In this document: positions 8,727 through 17,117 of the stretch, in pieces
Layout: each line of letters opens with the position of its first letter
Numbering within the stretch: the stretch's first letter is position 1
Source of the DNA: SCGC-AAA076-P13 sp964276145
GTDB taxonomy: Bacteria; Pseudomonadota; Gammaproteobacteria; Magnimaribacterales; D2472
Length of the DNA stretch: 64,000 nt
NCBI GenBank assembly: GCA_964276145.1
Contig: CAXYDN010000004.1
Location: 36,109 to 100,108, forward strand
Direction of reading: 5' to 3'
Made by a program: the position numbers and the translations under genes
Notes under the pieces: generated by a model
What the model was told of the DNA's origin: nothing
Seen by the model: only the letters and a program-made list of their open reading frames with translations
Database searches by the model: none

Positions 8727-9122
8727 ATAGATTACCAACAAGAATTTACAGTTTCTAATCCAGTAATTAGTGAAACAACTGCTGAGGAAGAAGAAGTCGT
8801 TGAAGTGGAAGAAAAAGAAACTGAGATTTTAAAAGAAAATCCTATCTTTGAATCAGATGTAGCTAATATTAAAAAATCTGATTTTGATCTTTTTGTACTT
8901 AGGGTTCATGTTTTATCTTCAGAAGATAATGCAAAAAAAATAGTCACTCAAATTAATGAAGGGGGTTTTCCTGCTTTCACAGAACTTTTTGGAGCCAAAC
9001 AAAATCTTCATGCAGTATATGTAGGACCTTTTATAGAAAAAGATGATATAGAATTAAATATGGATTTAATTCAACAAGTTTCTGAATCAAAAAACGGAGA
9101 GATATCTAGATGGAAGCTCTAG
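8565..9122 (+). CDS. Chimeric ORF: PurF N-terminus fused to SPOR protein
   Basis: Product of the duplication joint. Residues 1-54 are the PurF N-terminus, including nucleophile Cys2 and the LQHRGQDAAG segment, but they stop long before the glutaminase and phosphoribosyltransferase domains are complete. From residue 55 the frame runs on into the dedD-like protein at its codon 28, so linker and SPOR domain are kept and the membrane anchor is lost. The fusion is in frame and open for 185 codons. Such a protein has no evident enzymatic activity; a soluble SPOR domain is possible. If the duplication is real it may be translated, since it keeps the purF start region. It may instead be an assembly artefact. 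Confidence 0.6.
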   Translation: MCGIVGISAETNVAAEIYDSLLMLQHRGQDAAGMVVCDSQDKLNSRKSMGYVRDIDYQQEFTVSNPVISETTAEEEEVVEVEEKETEILKENPIFESDVANIKKSDFDLFVLRVHVLSSEDNAKKIVTQINEGGFPAFTELFGAKQNLHAVYVGPFIEKDDIELNMDLIQQVSESKNGEISRWKL

Positions 9123-9855
9123 GTTTAAATATCACTGACTGGTTTATTTTAGTTGTTTTAACTGCATCTGGCTTAATATCATTAGCTAGAGGTTTTACTA
9201 AAGAATTCTTATCATTATTTCTCTGGGTCGTAGCTTTCATTGCTGCAGTTAGTCTTGAATACTTAGCCACCCCAAAGATTAATGAATTTATTGGCAACGA
9301 AGAGGTATCTAAAATTCTTTCTTATATCGTTGTTTTTATGGTTTGCATCATTCTTGGTGGAATGGTTATTAAATTTATAGGTACTTTAATTAAATGGTCA
9401 GGAGCATCAGGCTTTGATAGATTTCTTGGAGTGTTATTTGGTCTTACAAGAGGACTAATAGTTCTTTTTGTTATATTCCTCTTATTACCATCAAGCGTAA
9501 AATCAACTGATTTAATTAACCAATCTAAAATAACACCCATAATTGAAAAATATGCTCCACAAATTGAAGCTTATTTTAGAGATTTAATAGATAATAGAAA
9601 CTTAGTCGAAGAAGCCATGGATGTCATTGAACCAATTAAAGAGGAATTGGCTCCAGATTCAGAAGACGTTAATCCTACTCAAGAGGAATCTTAATGTGTG
9701 GAATAGTTGGAATTTCTGCTGAAACTAACGTAGCTGCAGAAATATATGACTCACTTTTAATGCTTCAGCACAGAGGCCAGGACGCTGCTGGCATGGTAGT
9801 TTGCGACTCTCAAGATAAACTAAATAGCAGAAAATCTATGGGTTATGTTAGAGAC
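8727..9855 (+). repeat. 1129-bp tandem duplication, unit 2
   Basis: Second unit: the dedD-like gene without its first 27 codons, cvpA copy 2, and the first 54 codons of the intact purF. After 9855 the sequence continues into the rest of purF. The joint at 8726/8727 is the only new sequence created. Near identity over more than 1 kb means a very recent duplication, homogenisation by gene conversion, or an assembly error. Confidence 0.95.
9110..9694 (+). CDS. cvpA: CvpA family membrane protein, copy 2
   Basis: Protein identical to copy 1 (194 residues, about four membrane helices, acidic tail). This copy has the ancestral arrangement on its downstream side: its stop overlaps the ATG of the full-length purF (TAATG). 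On its upstream side the partner is the chimeric ORF in place of the anchored SPOR protein. Two identical copies would double CvpA dosage without changing the protein. Confidence 0.88.
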   Translation: MEALGLNITDWFILVVLTASGLISLARGFTKEFLSLFLWVVAFIAAVSLEYLATPKINEFIGNEEVSKILSYIVVFMVCIILGGMVIKFIGTLIKWSGASGFDRFLGVLFGLTRGLIVLFVIFLLLPSSVKSTDLINQSKITPIIEKYAPQIEAYFRDLIDNRNLVEEAMDVIEPIKEELAPDSEDVNPTQEES

Positions 9856-11178
9856 GTGTTTCAGCAAAATCATATGAATAAGCTTGTTGGCAGTTATGGA
9901 GTGGGCCATGTTCGATATCCAACTGCTGGCGGAACAGGAAAAGAATTTGCTCAACCTATGTATGTGAATTCACCTTATGGAATTAGCTTGGTTCATAATG
10001 GCAATCTAACGAACTCAAAAGAGCTTGGTGTGCAGTTATTTCATGCAGAAATGAGACATCTAAATACTGATTCAGATTCCGAAGTTCTTTTAAATATTTT
10101 TGCTCACGAGCTCGGCAAACAAAGAGAAATCTACCCATCCGCAGAACATATTTTTAAAGCAGTATCAAAGACACACAGAAGATGTGATGGAGCCTATGCA
10201 GTATTAGCTTTAATAACAGGTCACGGCATATTAGCCTTTAGAGATAACAATGGCATAAGACCTTTATGTATTGGAATTAGAAAAGGTGAGACCCGTGATG
10301 AATATATTATCGCATCTGAAGATGCGTTATTTGAATCTCAAGGCTTTAAAAAATTACGAGATGTAGAGCCTGGAGAGGCAGTTTATATAGACAAAAAGGG
10401 TAATTTCTTTTCTCAACAATGTGCAGATGAACCCCAAAAAAGGCCATGTATTTTTGAATATGTATATTTTTCAAGACCTGATTCAAATATAGATGAAATA
10501 TCTGTTTACAAAGCCAGAATGAGGATGGGCTCAAAATTAGCCGAGCTTATTAAAAAGAAAAATCCTGACCATGACATTGATGTTGTGATTCCAATTCCAG
10601 ACAGCTCAACGACTGCTGCTCTTCAGCTAGCCGTGGACTTAAATGTTCCTTACAGAGAAGGCTTTGTAAAAAATAGATACATTGGAAGAACATTTATCAT
10701 GCCGTACCAAGAAGAGCGAAGAAAATCGGTGAGAAGGAAGCTCAATATTCTTGATCTTGAATTTGAGGGTAAGAATGTTCTGTTAGTTGATGACTCAATT
10801 GTAAGAGGAACCACCAGCAAAAAAATTATTGAAATGGCTAAAGAGGCTGGTGCAAAGAAAGTATATTTTGCCTCTGCTGCACCAGCTATCAAATATCAAA
10901 ATTTATATGGCATAGATATGCCAGCAACAAGTGAATTGATAGCATCGAACAGAACAGAAGAAGAGGTCTCAAAAGAAATTGGTGCTGATTGGCTTGTCTA
11001 CCAGACTTTAGAAGACCTAATTGATACTTGTCAGTTTGGTAATCCTAATATTAAAGAGTTTGAAACTTCAATTTTTACAGGCAAATATATAACTCCTCTT
11101 GGAGAGAATTATCTTGAAGACCTAGAAGTTTCCAGGCAAGACGAAGTCAAAGCACAAAGAGAAAAAGCTAAAGCTTAG
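9694..11178 (+). CDS. purF: Amidophosphoribosyltransferase
   Basis: First committed step of purine synthesis: glutamine and PRPP to phosphoribosylamine. The 494-residue protein starts MCGIVGIS, so Cys2 becomes the N-terminal nucleophile after Met removal and there is no propeptide (the E. coli type). Glutaminase motifs GHVRYPTAG and LVHNGNLTN are followed by the PRPP-binding motif VLLVDDSIVRGTTS. Cys residues of a Bacillus-type Fe-S site are not evident. The 3' end overlaps the convergent acnB by 4 bp. Length is normal. Confidence 0.97.
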   Translation: MCGIVGISAETNVAAEIYDSLLMLQHRGQDAAGMVVCDSQDKLNSRKSMGYVRDVFQQNHMNKLVGSYGVGHVRYPTAGGTGKEFAQPMYVNSPYGISLVHNGNLTNSKELGVQLFHAEMRHLNTDSDSEVLLNIFAHELGKQREIYPSAEHIFKAVSKTHRRCDGAYAVLALITGHGILAFRDNNGIRPLCIGIRKGETRDEYIIASEDALFESQGFKKLRDVEPGEAVYIDKKGNFFSQQCADEPQKRPCIFEYVYFSRPDSNIDEISVYKARMRMGSKLAELIKKKNPDHDIDVVIPIPDSSTTAALQLAVDLNVPYREGFVKNRYIGRTFIMPYQEERRKSVRRKLNILDLEFEGKNVLLVDDSIVRGTTSKKIIEMAKEAGAKKVYFASAAPAIKYQNLYGIDMPATSELIASNRTEEEVSKEIGADWLVYQTLEDLIDTCQFGNPNIKEFETSIFTGKYITPLGENYLEDLEVSRQDEVKAQREKAKA

Positions 11179-13757
11179 CTAGGATTCACAATATTTACAG
11201 CAGGTATATTTGCTGAATTTGCACTCTCAACATAAGTTTCAATCTCATTAAAGTTAAGGTATCTATATATCTCATCAGATAGAGGATTAATATCATCCAT
11301 ATACTTATGGTATTCCTCAACTGTTGGAAGCCTTCCTATTACAGATGCTATAGCTGATAACTCAGCAGATGCTAAAAATACATCCGCACCATCACCAAGT
11401 CTATTTGGGAAGTTTCTTGTCGAAGTAGAAACCACAGTAGAGTTAGCTAATACCCTTGCTTGGTTACCCATGCATAAAGAGCATCCTGGTAATTCAGTTC
11501 TTGCTCCTGAGACTCCGAAGACATTATAAATACCTTCTTCCATAAGTTGCTTTTCATCCATCTTCGTTGGAGGGACAACCCATAGCCTAGCTTTTGTTCC
11601 ATTGTATTTTTGTAACAAGGTTCCAGCTGCTCTGAAATGACCAATATTAGTCATACAAGAACCAATAAACACTTCTTGGATTTCAGTATTAGCAACTTCA
11701 GATAAAGGCTTAATATCATCAGGGTCATTAGGACATGCTAATAGCGGTTCAGTAATTTCATTAAGATCTATCTCAATAATCTCTGCATATTCAGCATTTT
11801 CATCTGGTTGAAGTAGTTCAGGATTCTCAATCCATTCTTCCATAGCCTGAGCTCTTCTTTCTAATGTTTTAGCATCACCATAACCACTTGCTATCATCCA
11901 TCTGAGCATAACAATATTAGATTGTAGATATTCAATGATAGGTTCTTTATTAAGTCTTACAGTACAACCTGAAGCAGAACGCTCAGCTGAAGCATCTGAT
12001 AATTCAAACGCTTGCTCAACTTTCATGTCAGGAAGACCTTCAATTTCAAGACATCTTCCAGAGAAAACATTTTTCTTACCTTCTTTTGCAACGGTAAGTA
12101 ATCCTTTTTGAATTGCCGCGTAAGGAATAGCATTCACTAAATCTCTTAATGTGATTCCTGGTTGCATTTCACCTTTAAATCTTACTAACACTGATTCAGG
12201 CATATCTAATGGCATTACACCAAGCGTTGCAGCAAAAGCTACAAGACCAGATCCAGCTGGAAAACTTATTCCTATTGGGAATCTTGTGTGGCTATCACCA
12301 CCAGTACCAACACCATCAGGCAACAACATTCTGTTTAACCATGAATGAATAATTCCATCACCCGGTCTTAAAGAAACACCACCACGATTCATAATAAAAT
12401 CTGGAAGATTATGTTGAGTTTCAATATCTACAGGCTTTGGGTAAGCAGCGGTATGACAGAAAGATTGCATAACAAGATCTGCTGAGAAGCCTAGACAAGC
12501 TAATTCTTTTAATTCATCTCTTGTCATAGGGCCCGTTGTATCTTGAGAACCCACAGTTGTCATTCTCGGTTCACAATAAGTTCCAGGTCTAATGCCTTCA
12601 ACCCCACATGCCTTACCAACCATTTTTTGAGCTAAGGTATATCCTTTATCTGAAGCATCCTCTGAATCAGGTCTTGTAAAGATATCTGTTGGCTCTAAAT
12701 CTAAAGCATCTCTAGTTTTATCAGTTAATTGTCTGCCAATGATTAATGGGATTCTTCCGTTCGCTCTTACTTCGTCAAGAAGGACAGGAGTCTTTAATTC
12801 AAATGTTGAAATGACCTCGTTTGAGTTAGCATCTAAAACTTTGCCATTGAATGGCTCAAGAATAATTTCTTGTCCCATTTCCATGTTTGAAACATCCAAC
12901 TCTATAGGGAAGGCACCTGAATCTTCTAATGTATTAAAAAAGATAGGAGCAATTTTCCCACCAAAACAGAATCCACCTTCTTTTTTATTCGGTATAGAAG
13001 GTATTTCATCGCCCATATGCCATAGCACTGAATTGGTTGCAGACTTTCTTGATGAGCCTGTACCTACAACATCTCCAACAAAAACTAATGGATTACCTTT
13101 TTCTTTTAATTCTTCGATTGTTTCTAAAGGTCTTTCAAGACCTTCTCTAGGCATTTTAAACATCGCTAAAGCATGCAGTGGGATGTCAGGTCTAGACCAA
13201 GCATCCGTTGCTGGTGATAAATCATCGGTATTGATTTCACCAGGAACTTTGTAAACAGTTAGTTTGATTTGCTCAGGTAGTTTTGATTTTTCAGTAAACC
13301 ATTTACCCTCGGCCCAATCGTTAACAACCTGCTTTGCATATTCATTGGTTTTTGCAAGATCAAAAATTTCATTAAAGGCGTCAAAAATTAATAATGTTTT
13401 CCCTAAAGCCTCTGCAGCTTCATCACCTAATCCATCAATTTTTAAACACTCAATTAATGGTTGAATGTTGTAGCCACCCAACATAGTTCCTAGTATTTGA
13501 ACGGCATCGGACTTAGTTACATAAGGGCTTGATGCTTCACCTGTTGTTATATCTGCCAGAAAAGCAGCTTTGACATAGGCAGATTGATCCACACCTGCTG
13601 GCACTCTTTCTTTTAAAAGATGAAGAAGTAATTCAGACTCTTCATGATCAGATTTTAATAAATCTACTAATTGAGAGGTTTGATCTGCATCCAATGGCAA
13701 AGGAGGGATGTTTTGTGCTTGTCTTTCGTCTACGTGTGCTTTGTATTCGTTTAACAT
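11175..13757 (-). CDS. acnB: Aconitate hydratase B
   Basis: Citrate-isocitrate isomerase of the TCA cycle with a [4Fe-4S] cluster. The 860-residue length and domain order (N-terminal HEAT-like domain, then swivel domain, then catalytic domains) are of the AcnB type. Seen in the sequence: GDVVGTGSSRKSATNSVLW (swivel), TVGSQDTTGPMTRDELKELA, GTGGDSHTRFP, and the cluster cysteines in FIGSCMTNIGHFR and LPGCSLCMGNQA. It is monocistronic and convergent with purF. The region between its start and the DUF1289 gene (13758-13860) must hold its promoter. Confidence 0.97.
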   Translation of the reverse strand: MLNEYKAHVDERQAQNIPPLPLDADQTSQLVDLLKSDHEESELLLHLLKERVPAGVDQSAYVKAAFLADITTGEASSPYVTKSDAVQILGTMLGGYNIQPLIECLKIDGLGDEAAEALGKTLLIFDAFNEIFDLAKTNEYAKQVVNDWAEGKWFTEKSKLPEQIKLTVYKVPGEINTDDLSPATDAWSRPDIPLHALAMFKMPREGLERPLETIEELKEKGNPLVFVGDVVGTGSSRKSATNSVLWHMGDEIPSIPNKKEGGFCFGGKIAPIFFNTLEDSGAFPIELDVSNMEMGQEIILEPFNGKVLDANSNEVISTFELKTPVLLDEVRANGRIPLIIGRQLTDKTRDALDLEPTDIFTRPDSEDASDKGYTLAQKMVGKACGVEGIRPGTYCEPRMTTVGSQDTTGPMTRDELKELACLGFSADLVMQSFCHTAAYPKPVDIETQHNLPDFIMNRGGVSLRPGDGIIHSWLNRMLLPDGVGTGGDSHTRFPIGISFPAGSGLVAFAATLGVMPLDMPESVLVRFKGEMQPGITLRDLVNAIPYAAIQKGLLTVAKEGKKNVFSGRCLEIEGLPDMKVEQAFELSDASAERSASGCTVRLNKEPIIEYLQSNIVMLRWMIASGYGDAKTLERRAQAMEEWIENPELLQPDENAEYAEIIEIDLNEITEPLLACPNDPDDIKPLSEVANTEIQEVFIGSCMTNIGHFRAAGTLLQKYNGTKARLWVVPPTKMDEKQLMEEGIYNVFGVSGARTELPGCSLCMGNQARVLANSTVVSTSTRNFPNRLGDGADVFLASAELSAIASVIGRLPTVEEYHKYMDDINPLSDEIYRYLNFNEIETYVESANSANIPAVNIVNPS

Positions 13758-13860
13758 ATGGTTTTTCCTTGTTTACGATGGCTCATTTTACTCTTATAGG
13801 CAAAAGGCTTCTACTAAATCACAGATTTTATTTAAAAATGAGTTATTATTTCGCTTAATT

Positions 13861-14298
13861 ATGCAAAAAAACAGATCTACAACTCCATGCTTAGGTATTT
13901 GCTCCACAACTTATGGAGATGATGTCTGTAAAGGTTGTAAACGATTTGTACATGAGATCATTAGTTGGCCAAAATATTCTCAAGATGAGAGGGCGCTTGT
14001 TAATGATCGATTAGAAAAATTTAAGATTCTGATATTGCAAGAAAGATTTAAAGTTCATGATGTTGATCTATTTGCAATTAAGTTAAAAGAGAATGCTATT
14101 AACTATAATAATTCAATGGATCCGCTAACCTGGATTTTTGATTTACTCAGAGCAGCAGGGTCGCAAAATTTAGACTTAGAACAATTTGGTATTTCTAGTC
14201 TTAAAAATTATGATCCAATGAAAATAAGAGATGAAGTAAATAAAGAACTCTTAGATTTATCAGAAGCTCATCATCAAAGATATTTTAAAAAAGCTTAA
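13861..14298 (+). CDS. DUF1289 family protein
   Basis: Small Cys-rich protein of unknown role. Near the N-terminus it shows the DUF1289 pattern TPCLGICSTTYGDDVCKGC, followed by RFVHEIISWPKYSQDER. The four Cys could bind a metal or cluster. The rest of the 145 residues is a helical extension beyond the roughly 60-residue domain. The ATG at 13861 is the first Met just before the domain; the frame is open further upstream, but that stretch has no Met near the domain and runs into the acnB promoter side. It ends 8 bp before the convergent ferritin-like gene. Confidence 0.75.
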   Translation: MQKNRSTTPCLGICSTTYGDDVCKGCKRFVHEIISWPKYSQDERALVNDRLEKFKILILQERFKVHDVDLFAIKLKENAINYNNSMDPLTWIFDLLRAAGSQNLDLEQFGISSLKNYDPMKIRDEVNKELLDLSEAHHQRYFKKA

Positions 14299-14305
14299 CT
14301 AATTC

Positions 14306-14746
14306 TTATCCGTAATCTTTTAGCATTCTTTTAAGTTCTAGAGAATGTTGTTCTTCTTCTCCAATCATTCCTCTAGCGTATTCCTCTAAATAGATTGATT
14401 TATCTTCAACCTCTTCTAAAAGTTTTTTGTATAAACCAACAGCATGCAACTCATGACCTAAACTTTCTTCTAAAATATCTTTTATAGAATGCTGTCCTGT
14501 CTCTTCAATTTTTGCAATTTTTTGACTAGGGTGACCATCAAGTCCTGCTATTAATTCACCAGCTCCTTGAGCGTGAAGAAGTGATTCAGCTGCTTGTTCT
14601 TTTAAGAAAGCAACAATAGGAATTCTATAGGGCCCAGTTACCATCATTGCCGAGTGAGTGTAACGAACTACACCAGCTAATTCGTATTCCATAATTTCAT
14701 TTAAAATCCCGCAAGCTTCTTTTGTATCAAGTGGTTTCATTCCCAT
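14306..14746 (-). CDS. Bacterioferritin / ferritin-like diiron protein
   Basis: 146-residue four-helix ferritin-like protein. Iron ligands in the usual order are visible: Glu in EIMEYELAGVVRYTH, the ExxH pair in EQAAESLLHAQ, Glu in GHELHAVGLYKKL and the ExxH pair in GEEEQHSLEL. It is in the bacterioferritin or Dps-like family and would store or detoxify iron in the cytoplasm. A Fur-like site lies about 100 bp upstream, fitting iron control. Whether it binds haem (Bfr) cannot be decided from sequence alone. Confidence 0.75.
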   Translation of the reverse strand: MGMKPLDTKEACGILNEIMEYELAGVVRYTHSAMMVTGPYRIPIVAFLKEQAAESLLHAQGAGELIAGLDGHPSQKIAKIEETGQHSIKDILEESLGHELHAVGLYKKLLEEVEDKSIYLEEYARGMIGEEEQHSLELKRMLKDYG

Positions 14747-14841
14747 GTTAATGCTCCTTTAGCAATAATAATTGGTTAATTCTAGATAACTATAAATCAA
14801 TCCTAATATATTGTAAACTACTGATATAAGGTATTTTTTTA

Positions 14842-14869
14842 ATGCAAATCATTCTGATAATCATTCGCA
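14842..14869. promoter_or_regulatory. Candidate Fur box
   Basis: Upstream of the ferritin-like gene (start 14746, minus strand). TGATAATCATTCGCA at 14855-14869 fits the 7-1-7 Fur pattern TGATAAT-N-ATTATCA with few mismatches, and the overlapping ATGCAAATCATT at 14842-14853 gives a second half-site array. The 14747-14886 gap holds no gene. Binding is inferred. Confidence 0.45.
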
Positions 14870-14886
14870 TCTAGATATAGAAATTT

Positions 14887-15213
14887 TTAAGATTTATTGA
14901 AAATTTTAAAACGCCAAAATAGTAAAAAAGCTAATATAGAATAAGCAAAAACAGCGCATTGCTTAATCACAGGAAGCCCAACAAATTTACCCAACCAGGC
15001 ATACCCATCTGTTCTTTTCCAGATATAAATAAATGCATCTACACCAACTAATTCTTTATCATCATCAAAAACAACATGCAGTTTTTTTAGATATTTATCT
15101 TCCATATGACTGCAGTCATTGAAAGTTAATTGTGATCTTTTTTTATAATGCTTAATCTCAAAATTACAGATAGAACATTTTTCGTTAAAAAGAACTTTGC
15201 CGTTATCACTCAT
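14887..15213 (-). CDS. DUF393 / DCC-family thiol-disulfide protein
   Basis: 108-residue protein with an N-terminal CxxC (EKCSICNFEI, Cys13 and Cys16), as in the DCC (DUF393) family of thioredoxin-like proteins, and a C-terminal hydrophobic segment (about residues 85-103) that may anchor it to the membrane. The usual Asp before the CxxC is Asn-Glu-Lys here. No enzymatic role is established for the family. It has its own short upstream gap to the divergent DUF2237 gene. Confidence 0.7.
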   Translation of the reverse strand: MSDNGKVLFNEKCSICNFEIKHYKKRSQLTFNDCSHMEDKYLKKLHVVFDDDKELVGVDAFIYIWKRTDGYAWLGKFVGLPVIKQCAVFAYSILAFLLFWRFKIFNKS

Positions 15214-15275
15214 AAAAATAGTTTATCAATATTGATGCTGGATATCTTTCTTTTTAAAGAATAAGATTTGTTACT

Positions 15276-15650
15276 ATGGAAATGCAGCAAGTAAATATTT
15301 TTGATGAGCCAATAGAGGAGTGTTGCTCAAATCCAATTACTGGATTTTTTAGAGATGGCTTTTGTCACACAGATCAAATGGACAGGGGTCTTCATATTGT
15401 CTGCTCATTGATGACTGAAGAATTTTTAGATTTCTCAAAATCTAGAGGCAACGATCTTTCAACTCCAAGACCAGAGTTTGATTTCCCAGGATTAAAAGCA
15501 GGAGATTCCTGGTGTGTTTGTGCAGAGAGATGGAAAGAAGCATATGAGCACGGACATGCTCCTAAAATATATTTAAAGAAAACAAATAAAAAAACTACTT
15601 CTATAATCGATATTGAAATACTAAAAGAATTCGCTATCGATATGAATTAA
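15276..15650 (+). CDS. DUF2237 family protein
   Basis: 124-residue conserved protein of unknown function. Characteristic features are NPITGFFRDGFC, HIVCSLMTEEFLDFSKSRGN, DLSTPRPEFDFPGLKAGDSW and CVCAERWKEA, which match the DUF2237 pattern. Several Cys residues (CC near residue 16, FC, VC, CVC) are conserved in such proteins. It stands alone between divergent and convergent minus-strand neighbours. Confidence 0.75.
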   Translation: MEMQQVNIFDEPIEECCSNPITGFFRDGFCHTDQMDRGLHIVCSLMTEEFLDFSKSRGNDLSTPRPEFDFPGLKAGDSWCVCAERWKEAYEHGHAPKIYLKKTNKKTTSIIDIEILKEFAIDMN

Positions 15651-15655
15651 CTTTT

Positions 15656-15766
15656 TTATAAAGTGAAGTAAGTATCACCTATAACAAAACCACAAAAGAA
15701 AAATGCTACAGCCCACAAAGGCTCTTGTCTGCAAAATTCATAAACTCTTAAACAATAATCAATCAT
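15656..15766 (-). CDS. 36-residue putative membrane microprotein
   Basis: Short ORF on the minus strand. The start ATG (15764-15766) is preceded by a strong Shine-Dalgarno GGAGG (complement of 15773-15777) at ideal spacing, much better than most genes in this window. The product has a polar N-terminus (MIDYCLRVYEFCRQE) and one predicted membrane span (PLWAVAFFFCGFVIG), ending DTYFTL. It lies about 88 bp downstream of umuC on the same strand and is convergent with the DUF2237 gene. Function unknown. It could be a small membrane protein or a toxin-like peptide; the call rests on the ribosome site and the hydrophobic segment. Confidence 0.55.
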   Translation of the reverse strand: MIDYCLRVYEFCRQEPLWAVAFFFCGFVIGDTYFTL

Positions 15767-15854
15767 AAAATACCTCCTAAATACCTTTAACAATGCAATA
15801 TTGATGCCAATTTATTTGTTGTAATAGAAGGCTTTGTAGGGAATTAACTATTTT

Positions 15855-17117
15855 TTAATTTGCTATTGGCAATTCATACCAACTAGTTGTGTATTTGGGT
15901 GAGGTCATGTTTTGCTTCATAGGTGACCATTTTTTTGTGTTTTGTGAAGCAAAATAAATTTGAGTTTCATAGGTATTGAGTTGATCTATATACTCCATAA
16001 ATTTTGAATTTTCTTTAGGTTCGTTTGGATCTTTAAAAAGAGAATATTGCTTTGTAGTCTCATTACTAAATCTACTCAAAAGAATTCCTGCTTTCGCATA
16101 ATCGTAACCAGATCTAAAAATAGGTAAGAGAGCTTTTTTAGCTGCTACTAAAATATCTCTGGTGTCATTGGTTGGGGTAAAAAGTTCTATGGTTTTATAT
16201 CCAGTATGCTGAGGCTTGTTATCACTAAAAGGGCTTGTCCTAACAAAAACTGAAACTTGAGAACATTTCTGTTTTTCATGTCTTAATTTTTCAGAAGCTC
16301 TTACAGCAAAATTACTAACTATTGGCCTTAAAGTTTTTAGGTCTGTGACTCTTGTACCAAAACTTCTACTGACAACGATTTGTTTTTTTGCTGAAATGCT
16401 TTCTTCTATATTAAGGCACCTTTGACCCCTAAGTTCTCTAACTGTTCTCTCCAGAACTCTACTGAATTTTCTTTTAATGTAATTAGGATCTAGCTCTGCT
16501 AACTGCAATGCATTGGTTATCTTAGCTTTATTAAGATGTTCTGTGAGTCTTCTGCCAACACCCCAAACGTCATTGACTGGAGTATTGACGAGGGCTTCTC
16601 TGATTTCTTTTGTGGTAGATATTTGATAAACCTTGGTTGGTACGTTTAGTCTTTTAGCTTCGTTTAAAGCTATCTTAGTAAGTGTCTTTGTTGGCGCTAT
16701 TCCTATCCTAACTGGGACTCCTGTCCATTGTTTAACTAAACTTCTTATATGGCATCCAAAGTCATATAAGTTGTAATGTTCTTCTAGAGAATCTAATCCT
16801 AGAAAAGCTTCATCAATACTGTAAATTTCAACTTCTGGAACAAAGCCTTCTAGAATATTCATAACTCTAGCTGACATATCTCCGTAAAAAGTAAAGTTTG
16901 ATGAAAAGACTTGCCCGCCTTGAGAGAGAAAAGAATCTTTTACTTTGAACCATGGAACTCCCATGCCAATACCCATCTTCTTTGCCTCAGTGCTCCTAGC
17001 AATAACACAACCATCATTATTAGAGAGAACTACTATGGGAATATTTTTTAGATCAGGGCGAAAGATTCTTTCGCACGAAGCATAAAAGCTTTCGCAATCT
17101 ACCAAAGCAAGCGCCAT
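15855..17117 (-). CDS. umuC: DNA polymerase V subunit UmuC (Y-family)
   Basis: Error-prone translesion polymerase that works with processed UmuD. The 420-residue protein has the Y-family catalytic motifs: ALVDCESFYASCERIF with the first metal Asp, and YSIDEAFLGL with the Asp-Glu pair; then the GIAPTKTLTKIA fingers region, the WGVGRRLTEHL helix-hairpin-helix and the C-terminal little-finger domain. Length equals E. coli UmuC. The ATG follows the umuD stop directly, so both are one SOS operon. Confidence 0.95.
   Translation of the reverse strand: MALALVDCESFYASCERIFRPDLKNIPIVVLSNNDGCVIARSTEAKKMGIGMGVPWFKVKDSFLSQGGQVFSSNFTFYGDMSARVMNILEGFVPEVEIYSIDEAFLGLDSLEEHYNLYDFGCHIRSLVKQWTGVPVRIGIAPTKTLTKIALNEAKRLNVPTKVYQISTTKEIREALVNTPVNDVWGVGRRLTEHLNKAKITNALQLAELDPNYIKRKFSRVLERTVRELRGQRCLNIEESISAKKQIVVSRSFGTRVTDLKTLRPIVSNFAVRASEKLRHEKQKCSQVSVFVRTSPFSDNKPQHTGYKTIELFTPTNDTRDILVAAKKALLPIFRSGYDYAKAGILLSRFSNETTKQYSLFKDPNEPKENSKFMEYIDQLNTYETQIYFASQNTKKWSPMKQNMTSPKYTTSWYELPIAN

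Noticed and set aside
12739..13464. Plus-strand ORFs of 171 and 66 codons within acnB
   Set aside because: They lie opposite a clear acnB frame and show no protein-like composition; treated as shadows.
13708..13860. Longer DUF1289 start at 13708
   Set aside because: It overlaps the start of acnB and its control region; there is no Met near the domain until 13861.
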